DNA of 64,000 bases from Rhodospirillales bacterium URHD0017. GTDB lineage: Bacteria; Pseudomonadota; Alphaproteobacteria; Reyranellales; Reyranellaceae. Where the stretch lies: positions 306,705 through 370,704 of the forward strand of contig FODP01000005.1 of NCBI GenBank assembly GCA_900110395.1, written 5' to 3'. The notes under the pieces were generated by a model. The model worked only from the letters and a program-made list of their open reading frames with translations. It ran no database searches and was not told the origin of the DNA. The translations under genes and the position numbers were made by a program. Of this stretch, positions 15,900 to 25,900 are shown one piece after another (position 1 is the stretch's first letter; each line of letters starts with the position of its first letter).

Positions 15900-18196
15900 G
15901 CAAGGTTGGAATCGGTGCGTCGCCGCGGCGTCGCGAGGATCAGCGCTTCGTCACCGGCCAGGGCGCCTATCTCGACGACCTGCGCTTCGAGCGGCTGGCC
16001 CACGCCTTCGTCCTGCGCTCGCCCCATGCCCATGCCCGCATCCGCTCGATCGACACGACCGCGGCCAAGGGCGCGCCCGGCGTGCTCGCCGTGCTGACCG
16101 CGAGCGATGCGACGGGCGATGGATTGAGGCCGCTGCGCCCGTACGCCGAGGCCAACATCCAGACCGGCGAGCCCTTTGCCTTCGCGCCGCAGCCTTTGCT
16201 CGCGCACGACAAGGTGCGGTTTGCCGGCGAGCCGGTCGCCCTGGTCGTGGCCGAAAGCGCCGCACAGGCGGCCGACGCGGCCGAACTGGTCGACATCGAG
16301 TACGCGCCGCTGCCCGCCGTGACGTCGGGCGACGCCGCGCGCGCCGCCGGTGCGCCGCTGATCGCCGACGACGTGCCGGGCAACCTCTGCCTCGACTGGC
16401 GCACCGGCGATGCCAAGGCCGCCGATGCCGCCTTCGCCCGCGCGGCGCACGTCGTCGCGCTGACGCTCGACAACCATCGCATCGTCATGAACCCGATGGA
16501 GCCGCGCGGCGGCGTCGGACAGTTCGATGCGGCGAGCGGCCGCTATACGCTGCATGTCTCCAGCCAGAACATCCACATCAACCGCGACCATGTCGCCCGC
16601 GCGCTCGGCGTCGGCTCGAAGGATGTCCGCTTCATCGCTCCCGATGTCGGCGGCGGCTTCGGCGCCAAGAACTTCGCCTATGTCGAGCACGCGCTGGTCC
16701 TGTGGGCGGCAAAGCGCACGAGCCGGCCGGTGAAATGGATCGCAAGCCGCAGCGAGGTTTTTTTGACCGACCACGCCGCGCGCGACACTGCAGCCGAGGC
16801 CTCGCTGGCGCTCGATGCCGCCGGTCGCTTCCTCGCTCTCAAGGTCACGAGCGTCGCCAATCTCGGCGCCTACATGATCGGCGCCGGCGGCGCGGTGCAG
16901 ACCTATCAGTACATCCATCTGCAGGGCACGGTGTACCGCATCCCGGCGATCGCGCTTCATGTCGTGGCGGTGCTGAGCAATACCGCGCCGATCGGCGTCA
17001 CCCGCGGGCCGGGCTTCGCCGAGACCGTGAACATCATCGAACGACTGATCGACGCAGCGGCAATCAAGGCGGGCTTCGACCGCGCCGAGCTGCGCCGTCT
17101 CAACATGGTGCCGGCCGACGCCATGCCGATGACCAACTTCTTCGGCTTCCAGGTCGACAGCGGCAGCTTCGCCGAGACGTTGGGCGCGGCGCTGGCACGC
17201 GCCGATCTCGTGGGCTTCGCCGCGCGTCGCAAGCAAAGCGAGAGGACGGGCCGGCTGCGGGGCCTGGGTTTTGCCTATCACATCAAGGGTACGGGCGGGC
17301 CGCCCGAGGAGAATGTCGATGTGCGCTTCGAGGGCGATGGGACGGTATCGCTGATCACCGGCACGCAGCATATCGGCCAGGGCCATGAGACGACGTTGCC
17401 GCAGATCCTGGCCCACCGCCTGGGCGTCGCCAACGATCGCATCCGTCTGCGCCAGGGCGACACCGACCTGATCGCGCACGGCGGCGGCCATGGCAGCTCG
17501 CGCGCCACCTACATGGGCGGCACGGCGATCTGGCGTGCCTCCGACGCGATCATCGCCAAGGGCATGGCTATCGCCGCCGACGCGCTGGAGGCGGCCGAGG
17601 CCGACCTGCGCTTCGAAGATGGACGCTTCGTCGTGTCGGGCACCGACCGTGCGATCGGCCTGCTCGAGGTGGCGGCGCTCGGCCGCGACAAGGGCGAGCC
17701 GATCGACACCTATGAGTTCTGGAAGCGCGAGCACATGACCTTCCCCAACGGCGCCCACGTCGTCGAGGTCGAGATCGACCGCGACACCGGCCGCGTCGAT
17801 CTGGTGCGCTACACCGCGGTCGACGACTACGGCGTGATGGTCAATCCGATGATCGTCGCCGGCCAGATGCATGGCGGCATGGCGCAGGGCGCCGGCCAGG
17901 CGTTGCTGGAGCACGCGGTCTACGATCCGGGCTCGGGGCAGATGCTGGCCGGCTCCTTCATGGACTATGCCCTGCCCCGTGCCGACGACCTGCCCTCCTT
18001 CGACGTCGGCTTCAACGGCATACCCTGCACGACCAATCCTCTGGGCGTGAAAGGCTGCGGCGAGGCCGGTGCCATCGCCGCCTTCCCGGCCATCGCCAAT
18101 GCCATCCTCGACGCCCTGGCGCCGCTCGGCGTGACAGGCTTCGACGGCCCGGCGACGCCGGCGCGTATCTGGCAGGCCATGCAGGCGGCGCGATGA
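15896..18196 (+). CDS. Xanthine dehydrogenase family molybdopterin-binding large subunit
   Basis: Protein of 766 aa, length normal for CoxL/XdhB-like large subunits. The a/b hammerhead domain spans about residues 15-125 (RRREDQRFVTGQGAYLDDL...). Molybdenum-cofactor contacts include APDVGGGFGAKN, TRGPGFAE, TGTQHIGQGHETTLPQ, and the catalytic glutamate in GVKGCGEAGAIAAF near the C-terminus. Such enzymes hydroxylate aldehydes, purines, CO or N-heterocycles and normally need a [2Fe-2S] small subunit and an FAD subunit. Neither is beside it; instead it overlaps a DAO-type flavoprotein upstream (ATGA) and a DUF938 gene downstream (ATGA). The molybdate operon 12 kb away could supply its metal. Confidence 0.92.
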   Translation: MSKVGIGASPRRREDQRFVTGQGAYLDDLRFERLAHAFVLRSPHAHARIRSIDTTAAKGAPGVLAVLTASDATGDGLRPLRPYAEANIQTGEPFAFAPQPLLAHDKVRFAGEPVALVVAESAAQAADAAELVDIEYAPLPAVTSGDAARAAGAPLIADDVPGNLCLDWRTGDAKAADAAFARAAHVVALTLDNHRIVMNPMEPRGGVGQFDAASGRYTLHVSSQNIHINRDHVARALGVGSKDVRFIAPDVGGGFGAKNFAYVEHALVLWAAKRTSRPVKWIASRSEVFLTDHAARDTAAEASLALDAAGRFLALKVTSVANLGAYMIGAGGAVQTYQYIHLQGTVYRIPAIALHVVAVLSNTAPIGVTRGPGFAETVNIIERLIDAAAIKAGFDRAELRRLNMVPADAMPMTNFFGFQVDSGSFAETLGAALARADLVGFAARRKQSERTGRLRGLGFAYHIKGTGGPPEENVDVRFEGDGTVSLITGTQHIGQGHETTLPQILAHRLGVANDRIRLRQGDTDLIAHGGGHGSSRATYMGGTAIWRASDAIIAKGMAIAADALEAAEADLRFEDGRFVVSGTDRAIGLLEVAALGRDKGEPIDTYEFWKREHMTFPNGAHVVEVEIDRDTGRVDLVRYTAVDDYGVMVNPMIVAGQMHGGMAQGAGQALLEHAVYDPGSGQMLAGSFMDYALPRADDLPSFDVGFNGIPCTTNPLGVKGCGEAGAIAAFPAIANAILDALAPLGVTGFDGPATPARIWQAMQAAR

Positions 18197-18792
18197 AGCG
18201 CCACGCTCCCGCAACGGCGCGCAACCGCCAGCCCATCCTCGACGTCCTGCAGCCGCGCCTGCCCGCCGAGGGCCTGGTGCTGGAAGTCGCCAGCGGCTCG
18301 GGCGAGCATGCCGTGCACTTCGCCGCCGCCTTGCCGCAGCTCGTGTTCCAGCCCAGCGATCCCGACGATGAAGCGCTGGCCAGCATCGATGCCTGGGCCG
18401 AGACCAGCGGCCTTGTGAACATCCGGCCGGCGATGACGCTCGACGCCGAGGCCCCGGCCTGGCCGGTCGAACAGGCGGACGCGGTGCTCTGCTGCAACAT
18501 GATCCATATCGCGCCCTGGACCGCGGCGGTCGGCCTGGTCACGGGTGCGGCCCGCATCCTGCCGGACCACGGCCTTCTCTATCTCTACGGTCCGTTCCGC
18601 CGCGACGGCCGGCACACGGCGCCGAGCAACGAGGCCTTCGACCGCGACCTCCGGCGGCGCAATCCCGCCTGGGGCATTCGCGACCTCGAAGCGGTGGCGG
18701 CGCTCGCCGCGGCTGAGGGCTTTGCCGCACCGGAGGTCGTGGAGATGCCGGCCAACAACCTGTCCGTCATCTTTCGGCGGTCTTGCTTTTAG
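18193..18792 (+). CDS. DUF938 family SAM-dependent methyltransferase-like protein
   Basis: Protein of 199 aa. It matches DUF938: KRHAPATARNRQPILDVLQPRLPAEGLVLEVASGSGEHAVHFAAALPQL, with the SAM loop EVASGSGEHAV at about residues 33-43, then CNMIHIAPW and LYLYGPFRRDGRHTAPSNEAFDRDL. The methyl acceptor of the family is not known to me. It starts inside the stop of the molybdoenzyme gene (ATGA), so it is the third gene of that operon. Its last codons overlap the convergent binding-protein gene by 4 nt. Confidence 0.88.
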   Translation: MKRHAPATARNRQPILDVLQPRLPAEGLVLEVASGSGEHAVHFAAALPQLVFQPSDPDDEALASIDAWAETSGLVNIRPAMTLDAEAPAWPVEQADAVLCCNMIHIAPWTAAVGLVTGAARILPDHGLLYLYGPFRRDGRHTAPSNEAFDRDLRRRNPAWGIRDLEAVAALAAAEGFAAPEVVEMPANNLSVIFRRSCF

Positions 18793-20699
18793 GACGCGAC
18801 CCAGAACGTGTCGGGCTGGTAGAGCCCGATATAGCCGCCGGGATCCCAGGCGTAGTAGCCCTCCTTCGGCACGTTGCGGACCTTGGGTCCGACCACGACC
18901 GGCTGGCGCGCGCCGTTGACGGTGCCGATCGAGAACACCTCGTCGGTGTTGGTCTGCAGAATCTTCTCCCAGACCCGTCGGCGGCCCGCGTCGTCGGTCG
19001 AGTTCTCCCACTCCTTCACATAGTCCAGCAGCCGGCAGGCCGGCTCGAGGTCGCACTTCTCGCCCTGCTTGCCGTCGGACTCGACGAACAGACCCCATTT
19101 CGGCCATTGCAGGCCGCCGCGCATCGTCGGGGCGAACTCGCGAGGGCTGGTGTTCGGCGTCGGCACGGCGGTGACGATGCCGGAATAGGCCATCATCAGG
19201 GCCTCGCCGGACAGATTGCGCAGGCGGAAGTTCTCGAGCGTCTGCGGCTTCACCAGTATCTTGATGCCGATCTTCTTCCAGTGGTCGGCGATCAGCTGAA
19301 GGACGTCGGCTTCTTCCGTCTGTTCCCGCTGGCTCTCGACGATGATGACCGCGGAACGTCCGTCGGGCAACAGCCGGAAGGTGTCCCGACCGCGCTTGGC
19401 GAGGCCGATCTCGTCGAGGAGCTTGTTGGCAGCCGCAGGATCGTGTTGCGCCCACTCGGTCGCGTAGTCGGGCCTGAACAGAACCGACCTCGGCATGATC
19501 GTGTTGTTCGACGGCGTGGCCAGCCCGATGAAGGCGACCTGGTTCAGCTCCTCCCGATCGATGCCGATCGACAGCGCCCGGCGGAAGCGCACATCGCGGA
19601 AGAGCGCGCGCCATTGCCCATCGTTGGCATTGAGATTGGGATAGAGCGCGACCTGCGAGCCGGACCCGAATTCCCACAGGCGCAGCTCGGCGCCGGAGCT
19701 CTTGGCGCTCTTCTTCAGGAAGGTGTAGTCGCGCATGTTGAGATAGCGCGACTGCAGGTCGGATTCGCCGAGACCGGCCTTGGCCGGGATCAGGTTGGCC
19801 GCCGCCATCGTGAAGACGACGCGATCGACATAGGGCAGCTGGCGGCCGCTCTCGTCGATGCGGTGAAAGAAGGGATTGCGCACGAAGACGAAGCGCTGCG
19901 CCGGCGAAGCGGTCGTATTGATCCAGGAATTGAGGCTGGGAAGATCGATGTTGTCATCGCTGTACATCGCGTCGGCGCGGCGAAAGATCTGCACCCAGTT
20001 CCCGGCAAACTGCCCGCCCTTCGCCCGTCTCGCGATCTCGGCAGGGTCGGTATATTTCGTGTGGAACTTCTTGAGATAGTGGGCTGGCCGGAACAGGAAG
20101 AGCGGTGCGGCGCGCGCCTGGCTTTCGATGAAGTAGGGGTTGGGCCTCTGCCAGCTGTATCTGATCGTAAGCTCGTCGATTATCTCGACCTTGGGCGGCT
20201 GGTCGTCGACCATCAGCTCGATCGATGGGCCGCCGGGCGAGAGCTCCCGGTTGTTGGCGACATCCTCCCAGAAGAACCGGAAATCCGCGGTAGTGAAGGG
20301 ATGGCCGTCGGACCACTTGTGGCCCGCCCTCAGCCTGAAGGTGAAGTCGCGCCCTTCGCTGACGTCGTAGCTTTCCAATATGTCGGGATGGAGCTTGAAC
20401 CGGTCGTCATAGACGATCAGCCGTGTGTAGCTGTAGACCGTCATCAACGCGGTCTCGCGCGCACTCGATATCAGCATGTCGAGCTGGCCGCCCGGCCGGC
20501 CGGGACCGTCATCGCCGGAGAACCGCCGAACGATCCGCGGTTGGCCGGGAATGCGTTGGGCAACCGGCGGCAGCGTCCCGGATTTCACCCTGTCGGCGAA
20601 AAGCGAGGTTTCCTGCATCGCCGGAATCGGATCGGCGGCGAAGGCCTGGTCGCAAAGAAGGCCGGACACAAAGCCGCCAATGAATGATCGTCGCTGCAC
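18789..20699 (-). CDS. ABC transporter substrate-binding protein, family 5 (peptide/nickel type)
   Basis: Periplasmic protein of 636 aa. The N-terminus RRSFIGGFVSGLLCDQAFAADP is a signal peptide with a twin-arginine-like start. The family 5 core is present: LRAGHKWSDGHPFTTADFRFFWEDV, then FRRALSIGIDREELNQVAFIGLATPSNNTIMP, and NKLLDEIGLAKRG. At 636 aa it is longer than DppA/OppA (about 540). The start is GTG at 20699 with GAGGAG upstream. No permease or ATPase gene is beside it, so it is an orphan binding protein here. The ligand is unknown. Confidence 0.88.
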   Translation of the reverse strand: MQRRSFIGGFVSGLLCDQAFAADPIPAMQETSLFADRVKSGTLPPVAQRIPGQPRIVRRFSGDDGPGRPGGQLDMLISSARETALMTVYSYTRLIVYDDRFKLHPDILESYDVSEGRDFTFRLRAGHKWSDGHPFTTADFRFFWEDVANNRELSPGGPSIELMVDDQPPKVEIIDELTIRYSWQRPNPYFIESQARAAPLFLFRPAHYLKKFHTKYTDPAEIARRAKGGQFAGNWVQIFRRADAMYSDDNIDLPSLNSWINTTASPAQRFVFVRNPFFHRIDESGRQLPYVDRVVFTMAAANLIPAKAGLGESDLQSRYLNMRDYTFLKKSAKSSGAELRLWEFGSGSQVALYPNLNANDGQWRALFRDVRFRRALSIGIDREELNQVAFIGLATPSNNTIMPRSVLFRPDYATEWAQHDPAAANKLLDEIGLAKRGRDTFRLLPDGRSAVIIVESQREQTEEADVLQLIADHWKKIGIKILVKPQTLENFRLRNLSGEALMMAYSGIVTAVPTPNTSPREFAPTMRGGLQWPKWGLFVESDGKQGEKCDLEPACRLLDYVKEWENSTDDAGRRRVWEKILQTNTDEVFSIGTVNGARQPVVVGPKVRNVPKEGYYAWDPGGYIGLYQPDTFWVAS

Positions 20700-20948
20700 A
20701 CTGGCTCCTCAGCCGCGCCTCACCATGCCGATATGGGCGTTAGCGGCGACGATTGCCAGCAACGTCAATGGTCTTCCCCGGATGTGGGGCGTACCGAACA
20801 CGGCAACGGCGTTCCGAGCCGCATCTTAAAGGCACCAAATAGCGCTCGCCTTGGCGCGTCGTCTCACGACCATTCGATACGTCCCAAAGTTCCGCTAGAA
20901 GCCGCTTCCCCGATGTCACCGGGCCCGCTTCTTGCTCTGAGTTCGCCC

Positions 20949-21740
20949 ATGCTCGTCGCGCAGATCTCCGACCTTCACGTCCGGCCCGTCGGCCAGAGCT
21001 ACAAGAACGCCGTCGATTCCAACCGCATGTTCGCCGCTGCGGTCGAGCACCTGAACCGGTTCGATCCGCGCCCCGACCTGGTGCTGATCACCGGCGACCT
21101 CGTGGATGAAGGCCTCGACGCCGAATACGCCAACCTGCGCGACCTGTTGGCCAAGCTCGAGCCGCCCTGCCTGCTGATGGCGGGCAACCACGACGATCGC
21201 GAGGTCCTGGCCCGCTGCTTTCCCGACCATGCCTATCTGCCGTCACGCGGCCCTAAACACTTCGTGATCGACCGGCCGCCGCTCCGCATCGTGGCGCTCG
21301 ACACCACGGTGCCGGACGACCATCACGGCGAGGTCGACGAGGCGGGGTTGGCCTGGCTGGAGGCGACGCTACGCGAAGCCAACGGCGCGCCGACCCTGGT
21401 GCTGATGCACCATCCGCCGATCGTCACCGGCATCCCCTACCTCGACAAATACATGTGCCGGCAGCCCGAGCGCCTCGCCGCCGTGATCGGCCGCTACGCC
21501 AATGTCGAGCGCGTCCTGTGCGGCCATGTCCATCGGCCGATCCTGCAGCGCTGGGCCGGCACGGTCCTGGTCTCGTGCCCGAGCACGGCGACACAAATTG
21601 CATTGAATCTCCGCCCCGACGCCGCGCCGGCCTCTTTCTGCGAACCGCCAGCCTGCCTGCTCCACTGGTGGCGGGACGGCGCAATAGTGACGCACACCAG
21701 CTATATCGGCCGTTTCGAAGGGCCCTTCCCCTTCGCGTGA
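20949..21740 (+). CDS. Class III phosphodiesterase / metallophosphoesterase (CpdA/GpdQ type)
   Basis: Protein of 263 aa with all metal-binding motifs of the calcineurin-like family: QISDLHV (D and H), ITGDLVDEG, AGNHDDRE, LMHHPPI and CGHVHRP. Architecture and length fit CpdA (cAMP phosphodiesterase) or GpdQ-like glycerophosphodiesterases; which substrate applies is not clear. The ATG at 20949 directly precedes the conserved beta strand; an in-frame ATG at 20913 is a possible earlier start. The 249-bp gap to the divergent binding-protein gene probably holds both promoters, but I see no clear operator in it. Confidence 0.88.
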   Translation: MLVAQISDLHVRPVGQSYKNAVDSNRMFAAAVEHLNRFDPRPDLVLITGDLVDEGLDAEYANLRDLLAKLEPPCLLMAGNHDDREVLARCFPDHAYLPSRGPKHFVIDRPPLRIVALDTTVPDDHHGEVDEAGLAWLEATLREANGAPTLVLMHHPPIVTGIPYLDKYMCRQPERLAAVIGRYANVERVLCGHVHRPILQRWAGTVLVSCPSTATQIALNLRPDAAPASFCEPPACLLHWWRDGAIVTHTSYIGRFEGPFPFA

Positions 21741-21816
21741 ACACGCTCACGGTGGCGTTCCGGGTTGGGATGCGGTAACGATTTTGCACAGTTATTGCGG
21801 GGAGCGTCGTCGGAAC

Positions 21817-22980
21817 ATGAATCGCAGCCTGATTCTGCTGCCGCTGCTGGTCGCGTTCGTGACCGGCTGCAAACCCGAGAACAAGTTCCAGCCGCCGCCG
21901 CCGCCGGAGATCAAGGTCGCCGTCCCACTCGCGCAGAACGTCATCCCCTACGAGGAGCTGACAGGCAACACCGTGGCCTTCGCCACCGTCGACCTGGTGG
22001 CCCGCGTCGAAGGCTTCTTGATCTCGCAGAACTACGTCGACGGCTCGGTCATGAAGAAGGGCGACACGCTCTTCGTCATCGAGCAGACGATGTACAAGGC
22101 GCAAGTGAAGGAGGCCGAAGCCCAGCTCGACGCCGCCAAGGCCAAGCTCGTGCAGTCGGAAGCCGAGTTCGTCCGCCAGGAAACCCTGCTGCGCCAGAAC
22201 GTCACCGCGCAGAACACCTACGACCAGGCCAAGGCCAAGCGCGACAGCGACCGCGCCAATGTCGAGAATTCCGAGGGCAACCTCACCATCGCCCAGACCA
22301 ATCTCGGCTACACCACGGTGCAGGCGCCGTTCGACGGCATCGTCTCCAAGCACCTGATCTCGGTCGGCGAGCTTGTCGGCAACGGCAAGGCGACCAAGCT
22401 CTCTACCATCGTCCAGCTCGACCCGATCTACGTCGAGTTCAACGTGAGCGAGCAGGATGTCCTGAAAATCCGGCAGAACCTCGCCAACCGGCGCCTCACC
22501 GTCGAGGAGCTGGGCAAGATCCCCCTCGATATCGGCCTGATGAACGAGGAGGGCTACCCGCACCAGGGCTTCCTGAACTACGTGGCGCCCGAGATCGATG
22601 CGCAGACCGGCACCATCCTGGTGCGCGGCCTGTTCAAGAACCCCGATCGCGACCTGATCCCGGGCTTCTTCGCCCGCATCAGGCTGCCGATGGGCCTGGG
22701 CTCGACGGCCGTCCTGCTGATCCCCAATCGGGTCATCGCCGAGGACCAGGCCGGCAAGTACACCCTGGTCGTCAACAAGGACAACGTCGTCGAGCAGAAG
22801 CGCATCAAGACCGGGCAGCTCCTGGTCGGCGGCCTGCGGGTGATCATCGACGGCCTCGCGGCCGACGACCGCGTCGTGCTGACCACCAACGGCCAGGCGG
22901 TGCCCGGCGGCAAGGTCGTGCCGAAGCTGGAGACCATCCCGCCGCCGCCGCCCAGCGCCAACATCACGACGACCAAGTAA
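21817..22980 (+). CDS. RND efflux system periplasmic adaptor (membrane fusion lipoprotein)
   Basis: Protein of 387 aa with a lipoprotein signal: LLPLLVAFVTGC, lipid-modified Cys at about residue 18. It is followed by AcrA-like domains: lipoyl half ELTGNTVAFATVDLVARVEGFL, a coiled-coil hairpin (KAQVKEAEAQLDAAKAKLVQSEAEF...), the returning lipoyl half TVQAPFDGIVSKHLISVGELV, and the beta-barrel DPIYVEFNVSEQD. It bridges the RND pump to an outer-membrane channel. GGGGAG lies upstream of the ATG at 21817. The pump gene starts 16 nt downstream. Confidence 0.93.
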   Translation: MNRSLILLPLLVAFVTGCKPENKFQPPPPPEIKVAVPLAQNVIPYEELTGNTVAFATVDLVARVEGFLISQNYVDGSVMKKGDTLFVIEQTMYKAQVKEAEAQLDAAKAKLVQSEAEFVRQETLLRQNVTAQNTYDQAKAKRDSDRANVENSEGNLTIAQTNLGYTTVQAPFDGIVSKHLISVGELVGNGKATKLSTIVQLDPIYVEFNVSEQDVLKIRQNLANRRLTVEELGKIPLDIGLMNEEGYPHQGFLNYVAPEIDAQTGTILVRGLFKNPDRDLIPGFFARIRLPMGLGSTAVLLIPNRVIAEDQAGKYTLVVNKDNVVEQKRIKTGQLLVGGLRVIIDGLAADDRVVLTTNGQAVPGGKVVPKLETIPPPPPSANITTTK

Positions 22981-22996
22981 GCGCCGGTCAGCACCG

Positions 22997-25900
22997 ATGA
23001 TTTCCGAGTTCTTCATCAATCGGCCGGTCCTCGCCAACGTGCTGGCGATCGTCATCGTGATCCTGGGCGCGGTCGCGCTGGCCACCCTGCCGGTCGCCCA
23101 GTATCCCAACATCGTGCCGCCCACCGTCCAGGTGACGACGACCTATCCTGGCGCCAGCGCCAAGACCGTGGTCGACAACGTGGCGCTGCCCATCGAGCTG
23201 CAGGTCAACGGCGTCGAAGGCATGATCTACATGCAGTCGTACAGCACCGATGCCGGCACCTACACCCTCACCGTGACCTTCGCCATCGGCACCGACCTCG
23301 ACTTCGCGCAGGTGCTTGTGCAGAACAAGGTGAGCGCGGCGCTGGCGTCGCTGCCCACGCCCGTCCAGGCGCAGGGCGTCATCGTGCAGAAGAAGTCGAC
23401 CTCGATCCTGCAGATCGTCTCGCTGAACTCGCCGGACTCGACCTTCGACAGCCTCTACATGGCGAACTACGCCACCATCAACCTGATCAACGAGCTGTCG
23501 CGCCTGCCGGGCGTCGGCAACACGCAGGTGCTGGGCATCGGCGAATACTCGATGCGCGTCTGGCTCGATCCGCAGAAGCTCTACACCTACGGCCTGACGC
23601 CGTCGCAGGTGGCCCAGACCATCCAGGAGCAGAGCCAGCCCGTCACGACGGGCCAGGTCGGTGCGCCGCCCGCGCCCAAGGGCCAGGACTTCCAGTTCAC
23701 GGTCGACATCCAGGGGCGGCTGAGCACGCCGGAGGAATTCGGCAACATCGTCGTCAAATCGGAGCAGGGCAACGGCGGACGCATCCTCAGGCTGAAGGAC
23801 ATCGGACGGGTCGAGCTCGGCGCCCAGACCTACACGATGACCTCCAAGCTGAACGATCGGCCGAACGCCGGCATCGCCATCTATCAGCTCCCCGGGGCCA
23901 ACGCCCTCGACGTCGCCAAGCGCGTCAACGCCAAGATGGCCGAGCTCGGCAAGGCCTTCCCCAAGGGCCTGGCCTACGAGGTGCCGTTCGACACCACCCG
24001 CTTCGTCAACGCCTCGATCCAGGAGGTCTTCCTGACCCTGATCGAGGCGGGCGTCCTGGTGCTGATCGTGATCGTGCTGTTCCTGCAGGACTGGCGCGCC
24101 ATGCTGGTGCCGGCCACCACCATCCCGGTGACCATCATCGGCGCCTTCGCCGCCATGGCGGCACTGGGCTTCACCGTCAACACCACCACCCTGTTCGGCA
24201 TCGTGCTGGCGATCGGCATCGTGGTCGACGATGCCATCGTCATCGTCGAAGGCGTCGCCCACTACATCGAGCGCGGCATGACGCCCCACGACGCCGCCAT
24301 CAAGGCGATGCGCGAGCTGCTCGGCCCGGTGATCGGCATCACCCTGGTGCTGATGTCGGTGTTCCTGCCGGCCGCCTTCGTGCCCGGCCTGACCGGCCAG
24401 ATGTTCGCCCAGTTCGCGCTGGTGATCGCCGCCACCGCCCTGATCAGCGCGATCAACGCGGCGACGCTGAAACCCACCCAGTGCGCCCTGTGGCTCCGGC
24501 CCACGGTGCCGCCGGAGAAGCGCAATGTCTTTTTCCGCGGCTTCAACAAGGTCTACGGCAAGCTCGAGGACGGCTACGCCTGGCTGATCGGCGCGATGGC
24601 CCATCGCAGCGTCATCATGATGTTCATCGCCTTCGTCGTCGCCGGCCTCGGCGGCTGGGGCGTGGCGCGCCTGCCGACGGCCTTCATCCCCAACGAGGAC
24701 CAGGGCTACATGTTGGTCGGCCTGCAGCTGCCCGACGGGGCCTCGCTGGAGCGCACCAACGCGGCCATGGAGCAGGTCAGCAAGATCGCCATGGCGACGC
24801 CGGGCGTCGACAAGGTCGTGGCGCTCTCCGGCATGTCGGTGCTCGACAGCAACTCGATGCTGGCCAATGGCGGCGTCGCCTACGTGATCCTCAAGGACTG
24901 GAGCGTGCGCCTCAAGGAGCCGAACCAGGACCTGCGCTCGATCGTCATGCACATCGGCGGCGAACTCAGGGCGCTGCCGGACGGCCGCGGCTTCCCGCTG
25001 GTGCCGCCCGCCATCCAGGGCATCGGCAATGCCGGCGGCTTCGCGCTGCAGGTCGAGCAGAGGGACGGCAGCTTCGACTACGTCAAGCTGCAGAATGCCA
25101 CCGACAACCTGATCCGCAACGCCAGCACGCAGTCGGCGCTCACCAACGTGGTGACCTCGTTCCGCGCCGGTGCGCCGCACATTCGGGTCGATATCGACCG
25201 CTCGAAGGCCGAGACGCTCAAAGTGTCGATCGGCGACGTGTTCAGCACGCTCTCCTCGTACCTCGGCTCGGCCTTCGTCAACCGCTTCAACAAGTTCGGC
25301 CTGACCCTCATGGTCTTCATGCAGGCCGATGCGCAATACCGCACCAAGGCCGAGGACATCCTGAAGCTGCAGGTGCGCAACATCGAGGGCAAGATGGTGC
25401 CGATCGGCGCGCTGGCCGAGCTGCACGAGGCGACGGGGCCGCCGCTCATCAGCCTCTACAACCTCTATCCGTCGGGCTCGATCGTCGGGACGCCGGCGCC
25501 GGGCTTCAGCTCGGGCGAGGGCATCCAGCTGATGGACGACATCTCCAACGCGGTTCTGCCGCCGGGGACCGGCTACGAATGGACGGCGATGTCGTACCAG
25601 GAGAACCTGGTGGGCAGCCAGATGACCTACGTGTTCGCGCTCGCCATCCTGCTGGTCTATCTCTGCCTCGCCGGACAGTACGAAAGCTGGATCCTGCCGC
25701 TCGCGGTCATCTTCGCGGTGCCGCTGTCGCTGGTCGGCCCGGCCATCGCGCTTGGCGCGCTCGGCCTGCCCAACAACCTCTATACCCAGATCGGCCTGAT
25801 GCTGCTGATCGCGCTCAGCGCCAAGAACGCCATCCTGATCGTCGAGGTCGCGCGCGAGCGGCGCCTGATCGACGGCAAGGACATCGTCGAGGCGGCGGTC

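Noticed and set aside
15824-18214. 796-codon frame antisense to the molybdoenzyme
   Set aside because: It has no recognisable motif and the opposite strand has a full set of molybdoenzyme motifs.
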